A stretch of 64,000 nucleotides of DNA from Ammoniphilus sp. YIM 78166 (lineage in GTDB: Bacteria; Bacillota; Bacilli; Aneurinibacillales; RAOX-1), in assembly GCF_004522215.1 (NCBI RefSeq), contig NZ_SDLR01000001.1, positions 992,001 through 1,056,000 on the forward strand, written 5' to 3'. Positions 26,251-34,892 of this stretch are shown piece after piece. Positions within the stretch are counted from its first letter, which is position 1; each line of letters begins with the position of its first letter. The translations under genes and the position numbers were made by a program. The notes under the pieces are model-generated. The model did no database searches, was not told the DNA's origin, and worked only from the letters and a program-made list of their open reading frames with translations.

Positions 26251-27513
26251 ATGAGCTTGCAAACGCTGGACAAAGAGCAGTTGAATGTATTTCAAAGAAC
26301 ACAGCAGGTGATTGGGGTTGCGCTTAAAAATTTGGGGTATGGACAAGAAATGCAAGAATTGCTGAAGGAGCCTCTACGATTATTGACCGTGCGTATACCC
26401 GTTAGGATGGACAATGGCTCGGTCAAGGTTTTCACGGGCTATCGGGCCCAGCATAATGATGCGGTAGGACCTACGAAAGGAGGCATTCGTTTTCACCCAG
26501 AGGTAACTGAAGAAGAGGTCAAAGCGCTCTCCATCTGGATGAGCATTAAATGCGGCATTACGGGGCTTCCCTATGGAGGGGGAAAAGGCGGAATCCAGTG
26601 CGATCCGCGATCGATGTCCTTTCGAGAATTGGAGCGTTTGAGCCGCGGCTATGTTCGGGCAATCAGTCAGCTTGTTGGACCGACCAAAGATATTCCAGCC
26701 CCTGATGTGTTTACCAATTCCCAAGTCATGGCATGGATGATGGACGAGTACAGCCGCATCCGTGAATTTGATTCGCCGGGCTTTATCACGGGCAAGCCAT
26801 TGGTTTTGGGGGGGTCAGCAGGGAGAGAATCTTCCACTGCTAAAGGCGTGACGATTGTCATGAGAGAGGCAGCCAATATGGCGGGTATCTCTATTGAGGG
26901 TGCAAGGGTCATCATTCAGGGATTTGGGAATGCAGGTAGTTTTCTAGCTAAGTTCCTCTATGACGCGGGAGCGAAAGTGGTGGGTATATCTGATGCCTAT
27001 GGGGCCCTATATGATGCGGACGGACTGGAAATCTACGATTTGCTGGATAAGCGGGATTCTTTTGGCACGGTCACGAATCTCTTTAACAATCGAATCACGA
27101 ATCGTGAGCTGTTGGTACAGGAGTGTGATATTTTAGTGCCAGCGGCGATCGAAAATCAGATTACAGAGGAAAATGCCTCCTCGATTAAAGCGAGGATTCT
27201 AGTCGAGGCTGCCAATGGTCCTACGACTCTAAAAGCTACAGAAATCTTGACTCAAAGAGGCGTCTTGATTGTCCCTGATGTACTGGCTAGTGCCGGAGGC
27301 GTAATTGTATCTTATTTCGAATGGGTACAAAACAACCAGGGCTACTATTGGTCAGAGGAAGAGGTGGAGGAAAAACTGGAAAAGATCTTGATCTCTTCCT
27401 TTTCAAATGTCTACCGGACAGCAGAACAAAAAGGGATCGATATGAGGTTGTCCGCTTACATGGTTGGCTTAAGACGGATGGCAGAAGCAGTGAAATGGAG
27501 AGGGTGGGTCTGA
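26251..27513 (+). CDS. Glu/Leu/Phe/Val-type NAD-dependent glutamate dehydrogenase
   Basis: 420 residues. The N-terminal dimerisation/substrate domain has GGIRFHP and PYGGGKGGI with the catalytic Lys region (GLPYGGGKGG). The NAD-binding domain has GFGNAGSFLAKFLYDAGAKVVGISD. It resembles RocG/GudB of Bacillus, which deaminate glutamate to 2-oxoglutarate. The frame opens at 26212, but AGGAGG before ATG 26251 sets the start. It sits next to a GlnL/GlnK two-component system and glutaminase, so the cluster makes a route from glutamine to glutamate to 2-oxoglutarate. Confidence 0.9.
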   Translation: MSLQTLDKEQLNVFQRTQQVIGVALKNLGYGQEMQELLKEPLRLLTVRIPVRMDNGSVKVFTGYRAQHNDAVGPTKGGIRFHPEVTEEEVKALSIWMSIKCGITGLPYGGGKGGIQCDPRSMSFRELERLSRGYVRAISQLVGPTKDIPAPDVFTNSQVMAWMMDEYSRIREFDSPGFITGKPLVLGGSAGRESSTAKGVTIVMREAANMAGISIEGARVIIQGFGNAGSFLAKFLYDAGAKVVGISDAYGALYDADGLEIYDLLDKRDSFGTVTNLFNNRITNRELLVQECDILVPAAIENQITEENASSIKARILVEAANGPTTLKATEILTQRGVLIVPDVLASAGGVIVSYFEWVQNNQGYYWSEEEVEEKLEKILISSFSNVYRTAEQKGIDMRLSAYMVGLRRMAEAVKWRGWV

Positions 27514-27525
27514 TTGATGTAAAAC

Positions 27526-27560
27526 AAAGAGGTACTTTAAGCCAGTACCTCTTTTCTTTT
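27526..27560. terminator. Bidirectional terminator between glutamate dehydrogenase and GlnL-like genes
   Basis: AAAGAGGTACT / AGTACCTCTTT stem with T-rich tail; the flanking genes converge. Confidence 0.8.
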
Positions 27561-27564
27561 GTTG

Positions 27565-28503
27565 TCAATATGACTCCGATTGAACTTGTTTCGCTTCATG
27601 ATAGAGAACTTGGATAAATTTCTTGGTATTAATTCGGGCAAGAGAGGTTGTCGATGGAGAACTTGTCTCTAATTCCGTCATCCTTTTTCTTACACAGGAG
27701 AAATCGAAAAACTTGGAGGCGTAATTTTCAAATTTCCAATTTGAAAAATCAGTAAGGCCGAGGGACGCCAAATGCGTCATCGATTGGTTGATTGCACGAC
27801 GGACCCGTTGTTCTGAGGCTTTAATTTCTTTTTTTAATGCGGTCTCTTCAGCTGATGGTCCAAGTCTTTTCTGAGCTAGATCCCAAAAGATCTCTTTTAG
27901 GGCAGGAACACCTTGATTTAACGTTTGAGTCTGCTCATATTGATGCAAATAATCCAGCATGTCCAGTAGATCCTTACTTCCGCTGTCACCAGCTATCCCC
28001 AATTCAGATAGAAGAAACCGGCCTGAAGCCCTAATAGGCTGCTTGTTTGAAGACTTTTGCGGTTCCACCTCTTGCGTGTGATTGAGCTTAAGCACGGAAT
28101 GAAGTGATTTATGAATGTCCTGGATTGATTTTTCTAATTGAATGCGTTCGATCACTTTTCGAATGATGGTCACTACTTCGACCCTATTGACCGGTTTCGT
28201 TATATAGTACTCAATGCCGAGAGAATAGGCCTCACAAACCAGCTCCTTAGATTCCACTTGAGAAATCATGATGATCTTTCCCTTGAATAAAGGTTTGAGT
28301 TGACGAATCGTTTCAATTCCGTCTTGATTCGGCATGAGCAAATCGATCAATAGAATATCGATATTTTTAAAATTCAGCGTTTGCGCATCGAGAGATGAGC
28401 CATCTTCGGCTTCTCCAGCGACTTCACCAAGATCTTCATCTTCGATGATCTGAGCAAGCATCGAGCGGACAGCTTCATCGTCGTCCGTAATATAGAAAAC
28501 CAT
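27565..28503 (-). CDS. glnL: GlnL (YcbB)-like response regulator
   Basis: 312 residues. The receiver domain spans about 1-120 with DDD at 7-9, phospho-Asp54 in ILLIDLLMP and Lys near 103 in ITKPV. The C-terminal half resembles the YcbB DNA-binding domain of B. subtilis GlnL. GlnK-GlnL activates glutaminase and glutamine transport genes in response to glutamine. The kinase gene lies 4 bp upstream in the same operon, and the predicted targets, glutaminase and symporter, are divergent next door. This context makes the assignment strong. Confidence 0.88.
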   Translation of the reverse strand: MVFYITDDDEAVRSMLAQIIEDEDLGEVAGEAEDGSSLDAQTLNFKNIDILLIDLLMPNQDGIETIRQLKPLFKGKIIMISQVESKELVCEAYSLGIEYYITKPVNRVEVVTIIRKVIERIQLEKSIQDIHKSLHSVLKLNHTQEVEPQKSSNKQPIRASGRFLLSELGIAGDSGSKDLLDMLDYLHQYEQTQTLNQGVPALKEIFWDLAQKRLGPSAEETALKKEIKASEQRVRRAINQSMTHLASLGLTDFSNWKFENYASKFFDFSCVRKRMTELETSSPSTTSLARINTKKFIQVLYHEAKQVQSESY

Positions 28504-28507
28504 CGAG

Positions 28508-29827
28508 TCACCCCTTTTCCGTTAAATTTATTATCGGCAGCCGTATTGAGAAGGTCGTTCTTTTTCCTTCCTGCCCATCTTCAACCGCAATGTCACCCTC
28601 CAGTTGTTCCACCATTACCTTCGTATAGGATAGACCGATACCTGTTGAGGGGGTGCCGGACAGATCATATTTGGATGTGAAACCCGGCTTAAAAATTAAA
28701 TGTTTTTGCTTCGGCAAAATGCCTGGACCATCATCGCTAATTTGAAATTCAACGGACTCATCATTTCGACGAATACGGACTTCAATATTTCCGGTGTGTT
28801 GGATGGCTTCTACCGCGTTTGCGACAATATTATTGATGATCGACAGCATGATGAAAGCGTGGTAGGGAGGATGAGTTCCTTTTATCCCATAGGTAAATTG
28901 GATATCTTTACCCAATAACTGCGCATATTTCTCATTAGTTCGCACGATAATGTCAACGAGTTGATGCAGGTCCATATAATCCGTTGTGCTTTCGTCCGAT
29001 ATGAGTTTGGAAAGTCCAGCAAATATCCGCTGGTTATCTTTTTTAATTTCGTGGACTTCCCCGGCGATTTCCAATGCCTCTTTTCGGCATTCCTCAAGCG
29101 GTACTGCGCTGTGCTCTTGTTTTAAGCGGTTGAGACTTCTGTATAAATCATACGATTTTTTAGTGATGCTTTCCGCATTTTGTAGTGTCTTCTTCAAGTG
29201 GATCGATTCCTCAAATAAATTGGATACCAGCATGAGCATGTGTTCATTCTGCTTTCGAATTTGCCTCTCCCTTGATTGGGCTTCATACAACTTCATTATA
29301 CTGAAAAAGCTTATCACGATAAAACTATGGGAGAACGCGATAAGGATGATTTGATGCAGGTCTTCCAGCGTGAGAAGTAGCTGTTCTAACAGGAAGGATT
29401 GCGCCAATAACTCTGAGAGGTCAGACAAGATTTCAATGACAATGCCAGCTCCCCCAATGACCAAAGGGTGCCTGTCAAAATGGCTGAGTTTAGTCCAATA
29501 AACAAGAACAGAAAAAGTGAAATAGTAAAAAAAACTGGAGTAGTGCGCATGAAATGAGGATACCCAAACAAAATCCCCATGAGTGAAATAATCTAATAAA
29601 ATTCGAAAACCTGCCACCCAGGCCCCTGTCAAAAAACCAGGGATTACGGACGGGATTTTTCGAAACAACAGCAAAAAAAAGAAAAAGGTGGGGGCTCCAA
29701 AGCTGACCCGGAAGGTTTCATTGAATGGATAAAAATTCAATTCGCCAGCTAATGGCACCGCCAACATCATAAGAACAAGAATATAGATATCTTTTCTCAA
29801 TATAGGACAGTTGTTCAAAAATGTCAC
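28508..29827 (-). CDS. glnK: GlnK (YcbA)-like sensor histidine kinase
   Basis: About 439 residues. The N-terminus has five or six membrane helices (about 12-185), then a coiled-coil linker, a SPOB/DHp-like helical region with HEIKKDNQRIFAGL, and an HATPase with NNIVANAVEAI, DDGPGI and GTPSTGIGLSYTKVMVEQ. The phosphorylated His is probably in VHEIKKDN, near residue 257. The kinase would sense glutamine at the membrane and phosphorylate the regulator downstream. The frame starts at GTG 29827; AGGAAGTG spacing suggests TTG 29818 as an alternative. Confidence 0.85.
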   Translation of the reverse strand: MTFLNNCPILRKDIYILVLMMLAVPLAGELNFYPFNETFRVSFGAPTFFFFLLLFRKIPSVIPGFLTGAWVAGFRILLDYFTHGDFVWVSSFHAHYSSFFYYFTFSVLVYWTKLSHFDRHPLVIGGAGIVIEILSDLSELLAQSFLLEQLLLTLEDLHQIILIAFSHSFIVISFFSIMKLYEAQSRERQIRKQNEHMLMLVSNLFEESIHLKKTLQNAESITKKSYDLYRSLNRLKQEHSAVPLEECRKEALEIAGEVHEIKKDNQRIFAGLSKLISDESTTDYMDLHQLVDIIVRTNEKYAQLLGKDIQFTYGIKGTHPPYHAFIMLSIINNIVANAVEAIQHTGNIEVRIRRNDESVEFQISDDGPGILPKQKHLIFKPGFTSKYDLSGTPSTGIGLSYTKVMVEQLEGDIAVEDGQEGKRTTFSIRLPIINLTEKG

Positions 29828-29906
29828 TTCCTAATTTTGTTTACAGCGATGTTTTTATTTAAACCATGACAGCGACGAAAAGTCAAAAAATTATTTTATG
29901 TATTTT

Positions 29907-29922
29907 TTCTGTTGTTTTTTGT
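29907..29922 (+). promoter_or_regulatory. Possible GlnL-binding direct repeat
   Basis: TTCTGT-N4-TTTTGT. From memory, GlnL of B. subtilis recognises a TTTTGT-N4-TTTTGT direct repeat; this site differs at one base. It overlaps the -35 region of the putative glutaminase promoter. Confidence 0.5.
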
Positions 29923-29948
29923 TTCATTCTGTAGTTCAGCCTTAGAAT
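29919..29948 (+). promoter_or_regulatory. Putative sigma-A promoter of glutaminase-symporter operon
   Basis: TTGTTT at 29919-29924, 18-bp spacer, TAGAAT at 29943-29948. The weak -35 box is consistent with activation by GlnL. Confidence 0.45.
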
Positions 29949-29960
29949 GATAAAAGGATT

Positions 29961-29974
29961 TGAAAGCGTTTTTA
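29961..29974 (+). promoter_or_regulatory. cre (CcpA) site downstream of the glutaminase promoter
   Basis: TGAAAGCGTTTTTA matches 13 of 14 positions of the cre consensus. It is centred just downstream of the predicted start site, a position for roadblock repression by CcpA. Confidence 0.65.
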
Positions 29975-29995
29975 ATCAAGAAAAGGTAGGGGTCG

Positions 29996-30958
29996 ATGTT
30001 GATGATTACAGGTGTGATAAAGAATGGCTTGGATGAATGGGTGACACATTATCGTTCGTTTTCTGCTAATGGACAGTGTGCCACGTATATTCCTGCACTG
30101 GGAGAAGCTGATCCCTCTCAATTGGGCATCTGCATCATAGATCCTGATGGAAAAGTCTTAAGAGCAGGGGATTGGAACGTTTCCTTCACGATGCAAAGCA
30201 TCTCGAAAGTGATCACCTTTATGGCTGCATGTTCCCATCGCGGTATCCCTTACGTGATGGACCGGGTGGATGTGGAGCCAACGGGGGATGCCTTCAACTC
30301 CATTATCCGCCTGGAAATGCATAAGCCGGGCAAGCCCTTTAATCCCATGATCAATGCCGGCGCGATCACTACCGCTTCTCTTCTTCCAGGAGAATCAGCG
30401 AAAAAAAAAGCAGATTCGGTGTACGCTTTATTCGAAAAAATGACAGGAAAGCGTCCTGCCATTAAGGAGGAAGTCTATCATTCCGAATGGCAAACAGCCC
30501 ATCGAAACAGAGCCTTAGCTCACTATTTGAAAGAGTCCGGTTATTTGGAAGCAGAGGTGGAGGAAACGTTAGAAGTGTACTTTAAACTCTGCTCGTTAGA
30601 AGTAACCACAGAAGACATCGCTTTGATAGGACTGATTCTTGCCCAAGATGGATTTCATCCGATACAGAACGAGCAAATCTTGCCTAAACAAGTGGCTAGG
30701 ATAACCAAAGCCCTCATGCTGACTTGCGGAATGTACAATGCTTCTGGGAAATTTGCTGCTTTTGTTGGAATACCAGCTAAAAGCGGAGTGTCAGGCGGTA
30801 TTATGGCAGCTGTTCCATCTGGATTAAGAAAATTTCCTTTTCATTACGGTTGCGGAATTGGAGTCTATGGACCGGCTATTGACGAGTACGGCAATAGCCT
30901 CGCGGGAATTAGGCTATTGGAACATATAGTGCAGGAATGGGATCTCAGTATTTTTTAA
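29996..30958 (+). CDS. glsA: Glutaminase (serine-dependent beta-lactamase-like family)
   Basis: 320 residues of the bacterial glutaminase family, which converts glutamine to glutamate and ammonia. The Ser-x-x-Lys catalytic pair is Ser68 and Lys71 in MQSISK. Further family motifs are NPMINAGAI and KSGVSGGIMAAVP. ATG 29996 and ATG 30002 are both possible starts, because GGTAGGGG lies close upstream. It is followed 31 bp later by a Na+ symporter, and the two match the glsA-glnT operon controlled by GlnK/GlnL in B. subtilis. Putative GlnL and cre sites lie upstream. Confidence 0.92.
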   Translation: MLMITGVIKNGLDEWVTHYRSFSANGQCATYIPALGEADPSQLGICIIDPDGKVLRAGDWNVSFTMQSISKVITFMAACSHRGIPYVMDRVDVEPTGDAFNSIIRLEMHKPGKPFNPMINAGAITTASLLPGESAKKKADSVYALFEKMTGKRPAIKEEVYHSEWQTAHRNRALAHYLKESGYLEAEVEETLEVYFKLCSLEVTTEDIALIGLILAQDGFHPIQNEQILPKQVARITKALMLTCGMYNASGKFAAFVGIPAKSGVSGGIMAAVPSGLRKFPFHYGCGIGVYGPAIDEYGNSLAGIRLLEHIVQEWDLSIF

Positions 30959-30989
30959 AAGATAGAATAGAAATGAAGGGAATGATTGG

Positions 30990-32417
30990 ATGTTGGAAAA
31001 TTTTGTTGCTGTAGGGAATGATCTTTTATGGTCCTATGTTCTCATTGCGATGCTAATTATTGTCGGTTTATATTTCACTTATAAGACTAAATTTATACAA
31101 ATAAGACAACTTGGTGAGATGATCAGGCTGCTAAGAGAGGGCGTGGGTGAATCAGTAAACGGTGGAAAGGGGGTTTCTGCTTTTGGAGCTTTTGCTCTGA
31201 GTACCGCCTCACGTGTCGGAACAGGCAATTTAGCGGGGGTTTCACTGGCTATCTCTATTGGTGGACCTGGAGCTGTGTTCTGGATGTGGCTGATCGCTCT
31301 AATCGGTTCGGCTTCTGCGTTCGTAGAAGCTACTCTGGCTCAAGTTTATAAAGTTAAAGATCAAGGCGGCTTTCGCGGCGGTCCTGCTTATTATATGGAA
31401 AAAGGCTTAAATAAACGATGGATGGGCATTATTTTTGCTATTTTAATTACGACTAGCTTTGGACTCGTTTTTAATGCCGTACAAGCGAATACCATAACGC
31501 TAGCCGTCGAAAATGCTTATGGCATCGACCGGATAGTAACGGGTATATTTCTTGCTGCTGTGACTGCTTACATCATTTTCGGGGGTGTAAAACGAATCGT
31601 CGCCATATCGGAATGGCTAGTGCCAATTATGGCCGGAGGATACCTGTTGATTGCTGGATACGTAATGATTGTCAATTTCTCTGAGCTTCCTGCCGCAATC
31701 ACACTCATAGTTAAAAGCGCCTTTGGTTTAGAACAAGCTTTTGGTGGCGGTATGGGTGCTGCTATGCTGATGGGGATTAAAAGAGGTCTTTTCTCCAATG
31801 AAGCAGGAATGGGGAGTGCGCCTAACGCTGCCGCTACTGCAGATGTGAGCCATCCTGTCAAGCAAGGTCTGATTCAAGCGCTCGGCGTATTTGTGGATAC
31901 CCTTTTGATTTGCAGTGCTACAGCGTTTATTGTTTTATTATCGGACTCTTATCAAACTGAAGGCTTGGAGGGCATACAACTACTGCAAGTGGCTTTGAGC
32001 TCCCAAGTCGGTTCTTGGGCTATGAGTTTTGTCGCTATTGCTGTACTGCTTTTTGCATTCACATCTGTTGTAGGAAATTATTATTACGGACAAACCAATA
32101 TTGAATTTATTCATTCCAATAAAAAGTGGATCTTTGTCTATCGTTTGGCTGTGGTGGGCATGACGTTGTTCGGATCTATCGCTAAAGTCTCGATCGTATG
32201 GGATTTGGCTGACTTGTTTATGGCGCTCATGGCGCTCACCAACCTGATTGCCATCCTTTTACTTGGGAAAATTGCATTTGCAGCATTAGAGGACTATCTT
32301 CAGCAAAGGAAGCAAGGGGCAGATCCGGTATTCCAGGCAAGCTGTATAGCAGGCCTCATGAATGCCGAGTGTTGGGAAGAAGAACAGGACGCGAAGAAAG
32401 AAGAGAGAATATCTTAA
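30990..32417 (+). CDS. Alanine/glycine/glutamine:cation symporter (AGCS, AlsT/GlnT type)
   Basis: 475 residues with about ten membrane helices and AGCS family motifs: GTGNLAGVSLAISIGGPGAVFWMW near residue 74 and FSNEAGMGSAPNAAATA near 268. These transporters import alanine, glycine or glutamine with Na+. Position directly after glutaminase suggests glutamine, as for GlnT. ATG 30990 is preceded by GAAGGG. A short charged tail ends the protein. The operon ends at the terminator at 32457. Confidence 0.9.
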   Translation: MLENFVAVGNDLLWSYVLIAMLIIVGLYFTYKTKFIQIRQLGEMIRLLREGVGESVNGGKGVSAFGAFALSTASRVGTGNLAGVSLAISIGGPGAVFWMWLIALIGSASAFVEATLAQVYKVKDQGGFRGGPAYYMEKGLNKRWMGIIFAILITTSFGLVFNAVQANTITLAVENAYGIDRIVTGIFLAAVTAYIIFGGVKRIVAISEWLVPIMAGGYLLIAGYVMIVNFSELPAAITLIVKSAFGLEQAFGGGMGAAMLMGIKRGLFSNEAGMGSAPNAAATADVSHPVKQGLIQALGVFVDTLLICSATAFIVLLSDSYQTEGLEGIQLLQVALSSQVGSWAMSFVAIAVLLFAFTSVVGNYYYGQTNIEFIHSNKKWIFVYRLAVVGMTLFGSIAKVSIVWDLADLFMALMALTNLIAILLLGKIAFAALEDYLQQRKQGADPVFQASCIAGLMNAECWEEEQDAKKEERIS

Positions 32418-32456
32418 GAATCTATCGTTTGCCTACAAGTGAAAAGCTAATAAAAG

Positions 32457-32499
32457 AAAGCCCTCTGGTATTCGAGTCCAGAGGGCTTCATTTTTTTTT
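32457..32499. terminator. Terminator after symporter, shared with convergent iron ABC operon
   Basis: AAGCCCTCTGG / CCAGAGGGCTT stem (32458-32488) followed by a long T-run. Confidence 0.88.
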
Positions 32500-33136
32500 A
32501 ACTCATTTTAATGGCTCTATCGCATATCGCTTCAACATCTTGATGATCATGGGTGACAAACATGCAGGTCATGCCGGCTTTTCGTAGGATCTCTTGAATC
32601 TCGCAGCGTATCGAGCTCTTGAGGTCGGCATCCAGGTTACTAAATGGCTCATCCATCAGCAAAACCGAGGGCTGGGGAGCCAGCGCCCGGGCAATGGCCA
32701 CTCGCTGCTGTTGACCTCCACTAAGTTCATGGGGATAACGGGAAGCAAAATCTCCGAGTTGAACTAATTCTAGCATTTCCTGTGCGCGACTCATGCGATC
32801 CCGACGAGGGAGACGGTGCAGACCAAAGGCGACATTCTGGGCAACCGTCAAATGTGGGAACAGCGCGTAATCCTGAAACACCATTCCGACTCCTCGCTGT
32901 TCGGGCGAAACACAAGTCCGGTCATCGACAACGGTTTTGCCCGAGAGCATAACTTTTCCCTCAGAAGGATGTTCCAATCCCGCTAGTACGCGCAGCAAAG
33001 TGCTCTTCCCACTGCCGCTGGGGCCGAGTACGCCAACGATTTCTCCTTTATTAACGGAGAAGGATAAATCATGAAAGACGGGTTCTTGCTTTCGATGATA
33101 TTGAAATGAAATCGAGCAAACTTCAACTACAGTCAT
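32498..33136 (-). CDS. Ferric iron ABC transporter ATP-binding protein (short FbpC-like)
   Basis: 212 residues with Walker A GPSGSGKST, Q-loop MVFQDYALFPH, signature LSGGQQQR, Walker B VLLMDEP and H-loop VTHD. It resembles FbpC-type ATPases, but these are normally about 350 residues with a C-terminal regulatory domain. Here the protein ends soon after the H-loop, so the regulatory domain is missing. It starts 2 bp after the permease stop codon (GGAGAAATAAGG upstream) and energises that permease. Confidence 0.88.
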   Translation of the reverse strand: MTVVEVCSISFQYHRKQEPVFHDLSFSVNKGEIVGVLGPSGSGKSTLLRVLAGLEHPSEGKVMLSGKTVVDDRTCVSPEQRGVGMVFQDYALFPHLTVAQNVAFGLHRLPRRDRMSRAQEMLELVQLGDFASRYPHELSGGQQQRVAIARALAPQPSVLLMDEPFSNLDADLKSSIRCEIQEILRKAGMTCMFVTHDHQDVEAICDRAIKMS

Positions 33137-33138
33137 CC

Positions 33139-34770
33139 TTATTTCTCCTCCCCGATACGATGGAATAATAGAACGGAAAGCATGCTAACGGCAATAATGC
33201 ATAGGGATGGGATAGAAGCCTCAAAAATCCGTTCATCACTTGCATATTGATAGGTTTTGGTAGCAAGCGTTTCAAAATTAAAAGGACGTAACAGTAGGGC
33301 TAAAGGCAATTCTTTTAAGATTTCTACAAAGGTTAGAATGGCTCCCGTCAACAGGGCGCGACGCAGGAGGGGAAGATCCACCTTCCAAAACGTCCGCGTG
33401 ATTCCTAAGCCTAACAAGCGAGAGGCTTGGAGGTACGAAGTGCCTATTCTTTCATAGCCCGAATCCACTGCATTGTAACCTGTTGCCATAAACCGAACCA
33501 CGTAGCCAAAGATGAGCATCGCGATAGAGAGACTTAACCACAAGGCCTCTTCCCCACGCCATTGGGAAAGCTGATGGTCCAATCCGATAAACACATGCAA
33601 AACTCCAACGGCAATAACAGCACCGGGAATGGAGTAGCCAGCGGTAACAGCTTTCGCTAACAAATTCGAGAACAAACTGGGCTGCAAGCGACAGCTGTTG
33701 GCTACCAGGACGGACACCACCATGATGATGGCTGTGGCGATCGCTGCGACCTTGAACGTGTTGGCCATTAGTTGGTAAAAAGCAGACGTCCAGACGCTCT
33801 CAAAAGACCATGTTGCCCAGACGATCAGTTGTACGAAGGGAATAAGGAACGAAAAGGCAAACACTAGTGAACAAGCGATCCAAGCCAGCCCTGCCTGTAC
33901 ACCGGTGAGACGCTTCGGTAAAAACGAACGGGATTTGCTGGTCGATGCACTAAATTTCCGGTTACTCCGCAAGAAGTGTTCGAGAGCAAATAGCCCTAAT
34001 ATGCCGACCATCAACCAAGCGGCCAGACGTATGGCAGAATCCACATCGTACATCCCAAACCATGTCTTAAATATCGCGGTAGAGATGGTCTGGACACCAA
34101 AATAACTGACCACGCCAAAATCACTCAACACCTCAAAGGTGACTAGCATCAGGCTGCCTACAAGAGCAGGGCGACACAGGGGAAGCGCTACGGTAAAGAA
34201 GATACTGAAGGGTCCCCGACCTAGCAGTCTAGCATTTTCAATATAAGATCCGCTCTGCTTCGAGAAAAAAGCTTTAGTCAAAAGAAATACATACGGGAAG
34301 AGGAAAAGGGTGAAGATCATCACCGCACCTCTCATGGACATAACGCCAAACCAGCTTGGGTCCGGGGAATAGCTGAAATAGTCTCGCATCGTTTTTTGCA
34401 CAATCCCGGTATAACTAAACATATTACTATAAGTATAAGCGGCAATATATGGGGGAACAGCGAGCGGCAGCAACAACGCCCAGCTGAAAAAGCGCTTCAT
34501 GGGAAAATCATAGGCGGTGACGAGCCAAGCTAAGCTTACCCCGATACAGGCGGTAAGAAGCACGGTCATGAGTACCAATTGGGTGGATTGGATCACCGCA
34601 TCGACTAATACATATTCTCGAATATGTCCCCAGTTCTCAGTTGCCGGCTGAATAATAGATAAGAGGATCGAAAGAATCGGTAGCAAAATCACCAACGCAG
34701 CCACGATACTTGGTATCCACCAGCTATGAAGTTGTCTTCGCAGATCTCGGATGTATCTGAGGTTCGTCAC
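33139..34770 (-). CDS. Ferric iron ABC transporter permease (FbpB-like, fused dimer)
   Basis: 543 residues with about twelve membrane helices, forming two fused MetI-type permease halves typical of FbpB/SfuB. EAA-like loops occur in each half (SYIENARLLGRGPFSIFF near residue 180 and SYLQASRLLGLGITRTFW near 445). It passes ferric ions delivered by the lipoprotein at 34893. The GTG start at 34770 lies just downstream of a strong Fur box. The ATPase gene follows in the same transcript. Confidence 0.9.
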   Translation of the reverse strand: MTNLRYIRDLRRQLHSWWIPSIVAALVILLPILSILLSIIQPATENWGHIREYVLVDAVIQSTQLVLMTVLLTACIGVSLAWLVTAYDFPMKRFFSWALLLPLAVPPYIAAYTYSNMFSYTGIVQKTMRDYFSYSPDPSWFGVMSMRGAVMIFTLFLFPYVFLLTKAFFSKQSGSYIENARLLGRGPFSIFFTVALPLCRPALVGSLMLVTFEVLSDFGVVSYFGVQTISTAIFKTWFGMYDVDSAIRLAAWLMVGILGLFALEHFLRSNRKFSASTSKSRSFLPKRLTGVQAGLAWIACSLVFAFSFLIPFVQLIVWATWSFESVWTSAFYQLMANTFKVAAIATAIIMVVSVLVANSCRLQPSLFSNLLAKAVTAGYSIPGAVIAVGVLHVFIGLDHQLSQWRGEEALWLSLSIAMLIFGYVVRFMATGYNAVDSGYERIGTSYLQASRLLGLGITRTFWKVDLPLLRRALLTGAILTFVEILKELPLALLLRPFNFETLATKTYQYASDERIFEASIPSLCIIAVSMLSVLLFHRIGEEK

Positions 34771-34797
34771 AGCACGTCACTCATTTCAATTAGATAC

Positions 34798-34812
34798 TGA
34801 TAATGATTATCG
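34798..34812 (-). promoter_or_regulatory. Fur box upstream of the permease-ATPase operon
   Basis: TGATAATGATTATCG matches the 7-1-7 Fur consensus TGATAATNATTATCA at all but the last base. It lies about 28 bp upstream of the permease start. Confidence 0.85.
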
Positions 34813-34852
34813 CTCTTTGTATACTAGCACTTGTATCCGAAATTTGTCAATG

Positions 34853-34884
34853 TCAAAAACGGGCAGCCGTTTCGTGCTGCCCGT
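34853..34884 (-). terminator. Terminator after iron-binding lipoprotein gene
   Basis: AACGGGCAGC / GCTGCCCGTT inverted repeat (34857-34884). Read on the minus strand it is followed by a T-run. It separates the binding-protein gene from the Fur-boxed permease operon. Confidence 0.85.
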
Positions 34885-34892
34885 TAAGAAGA

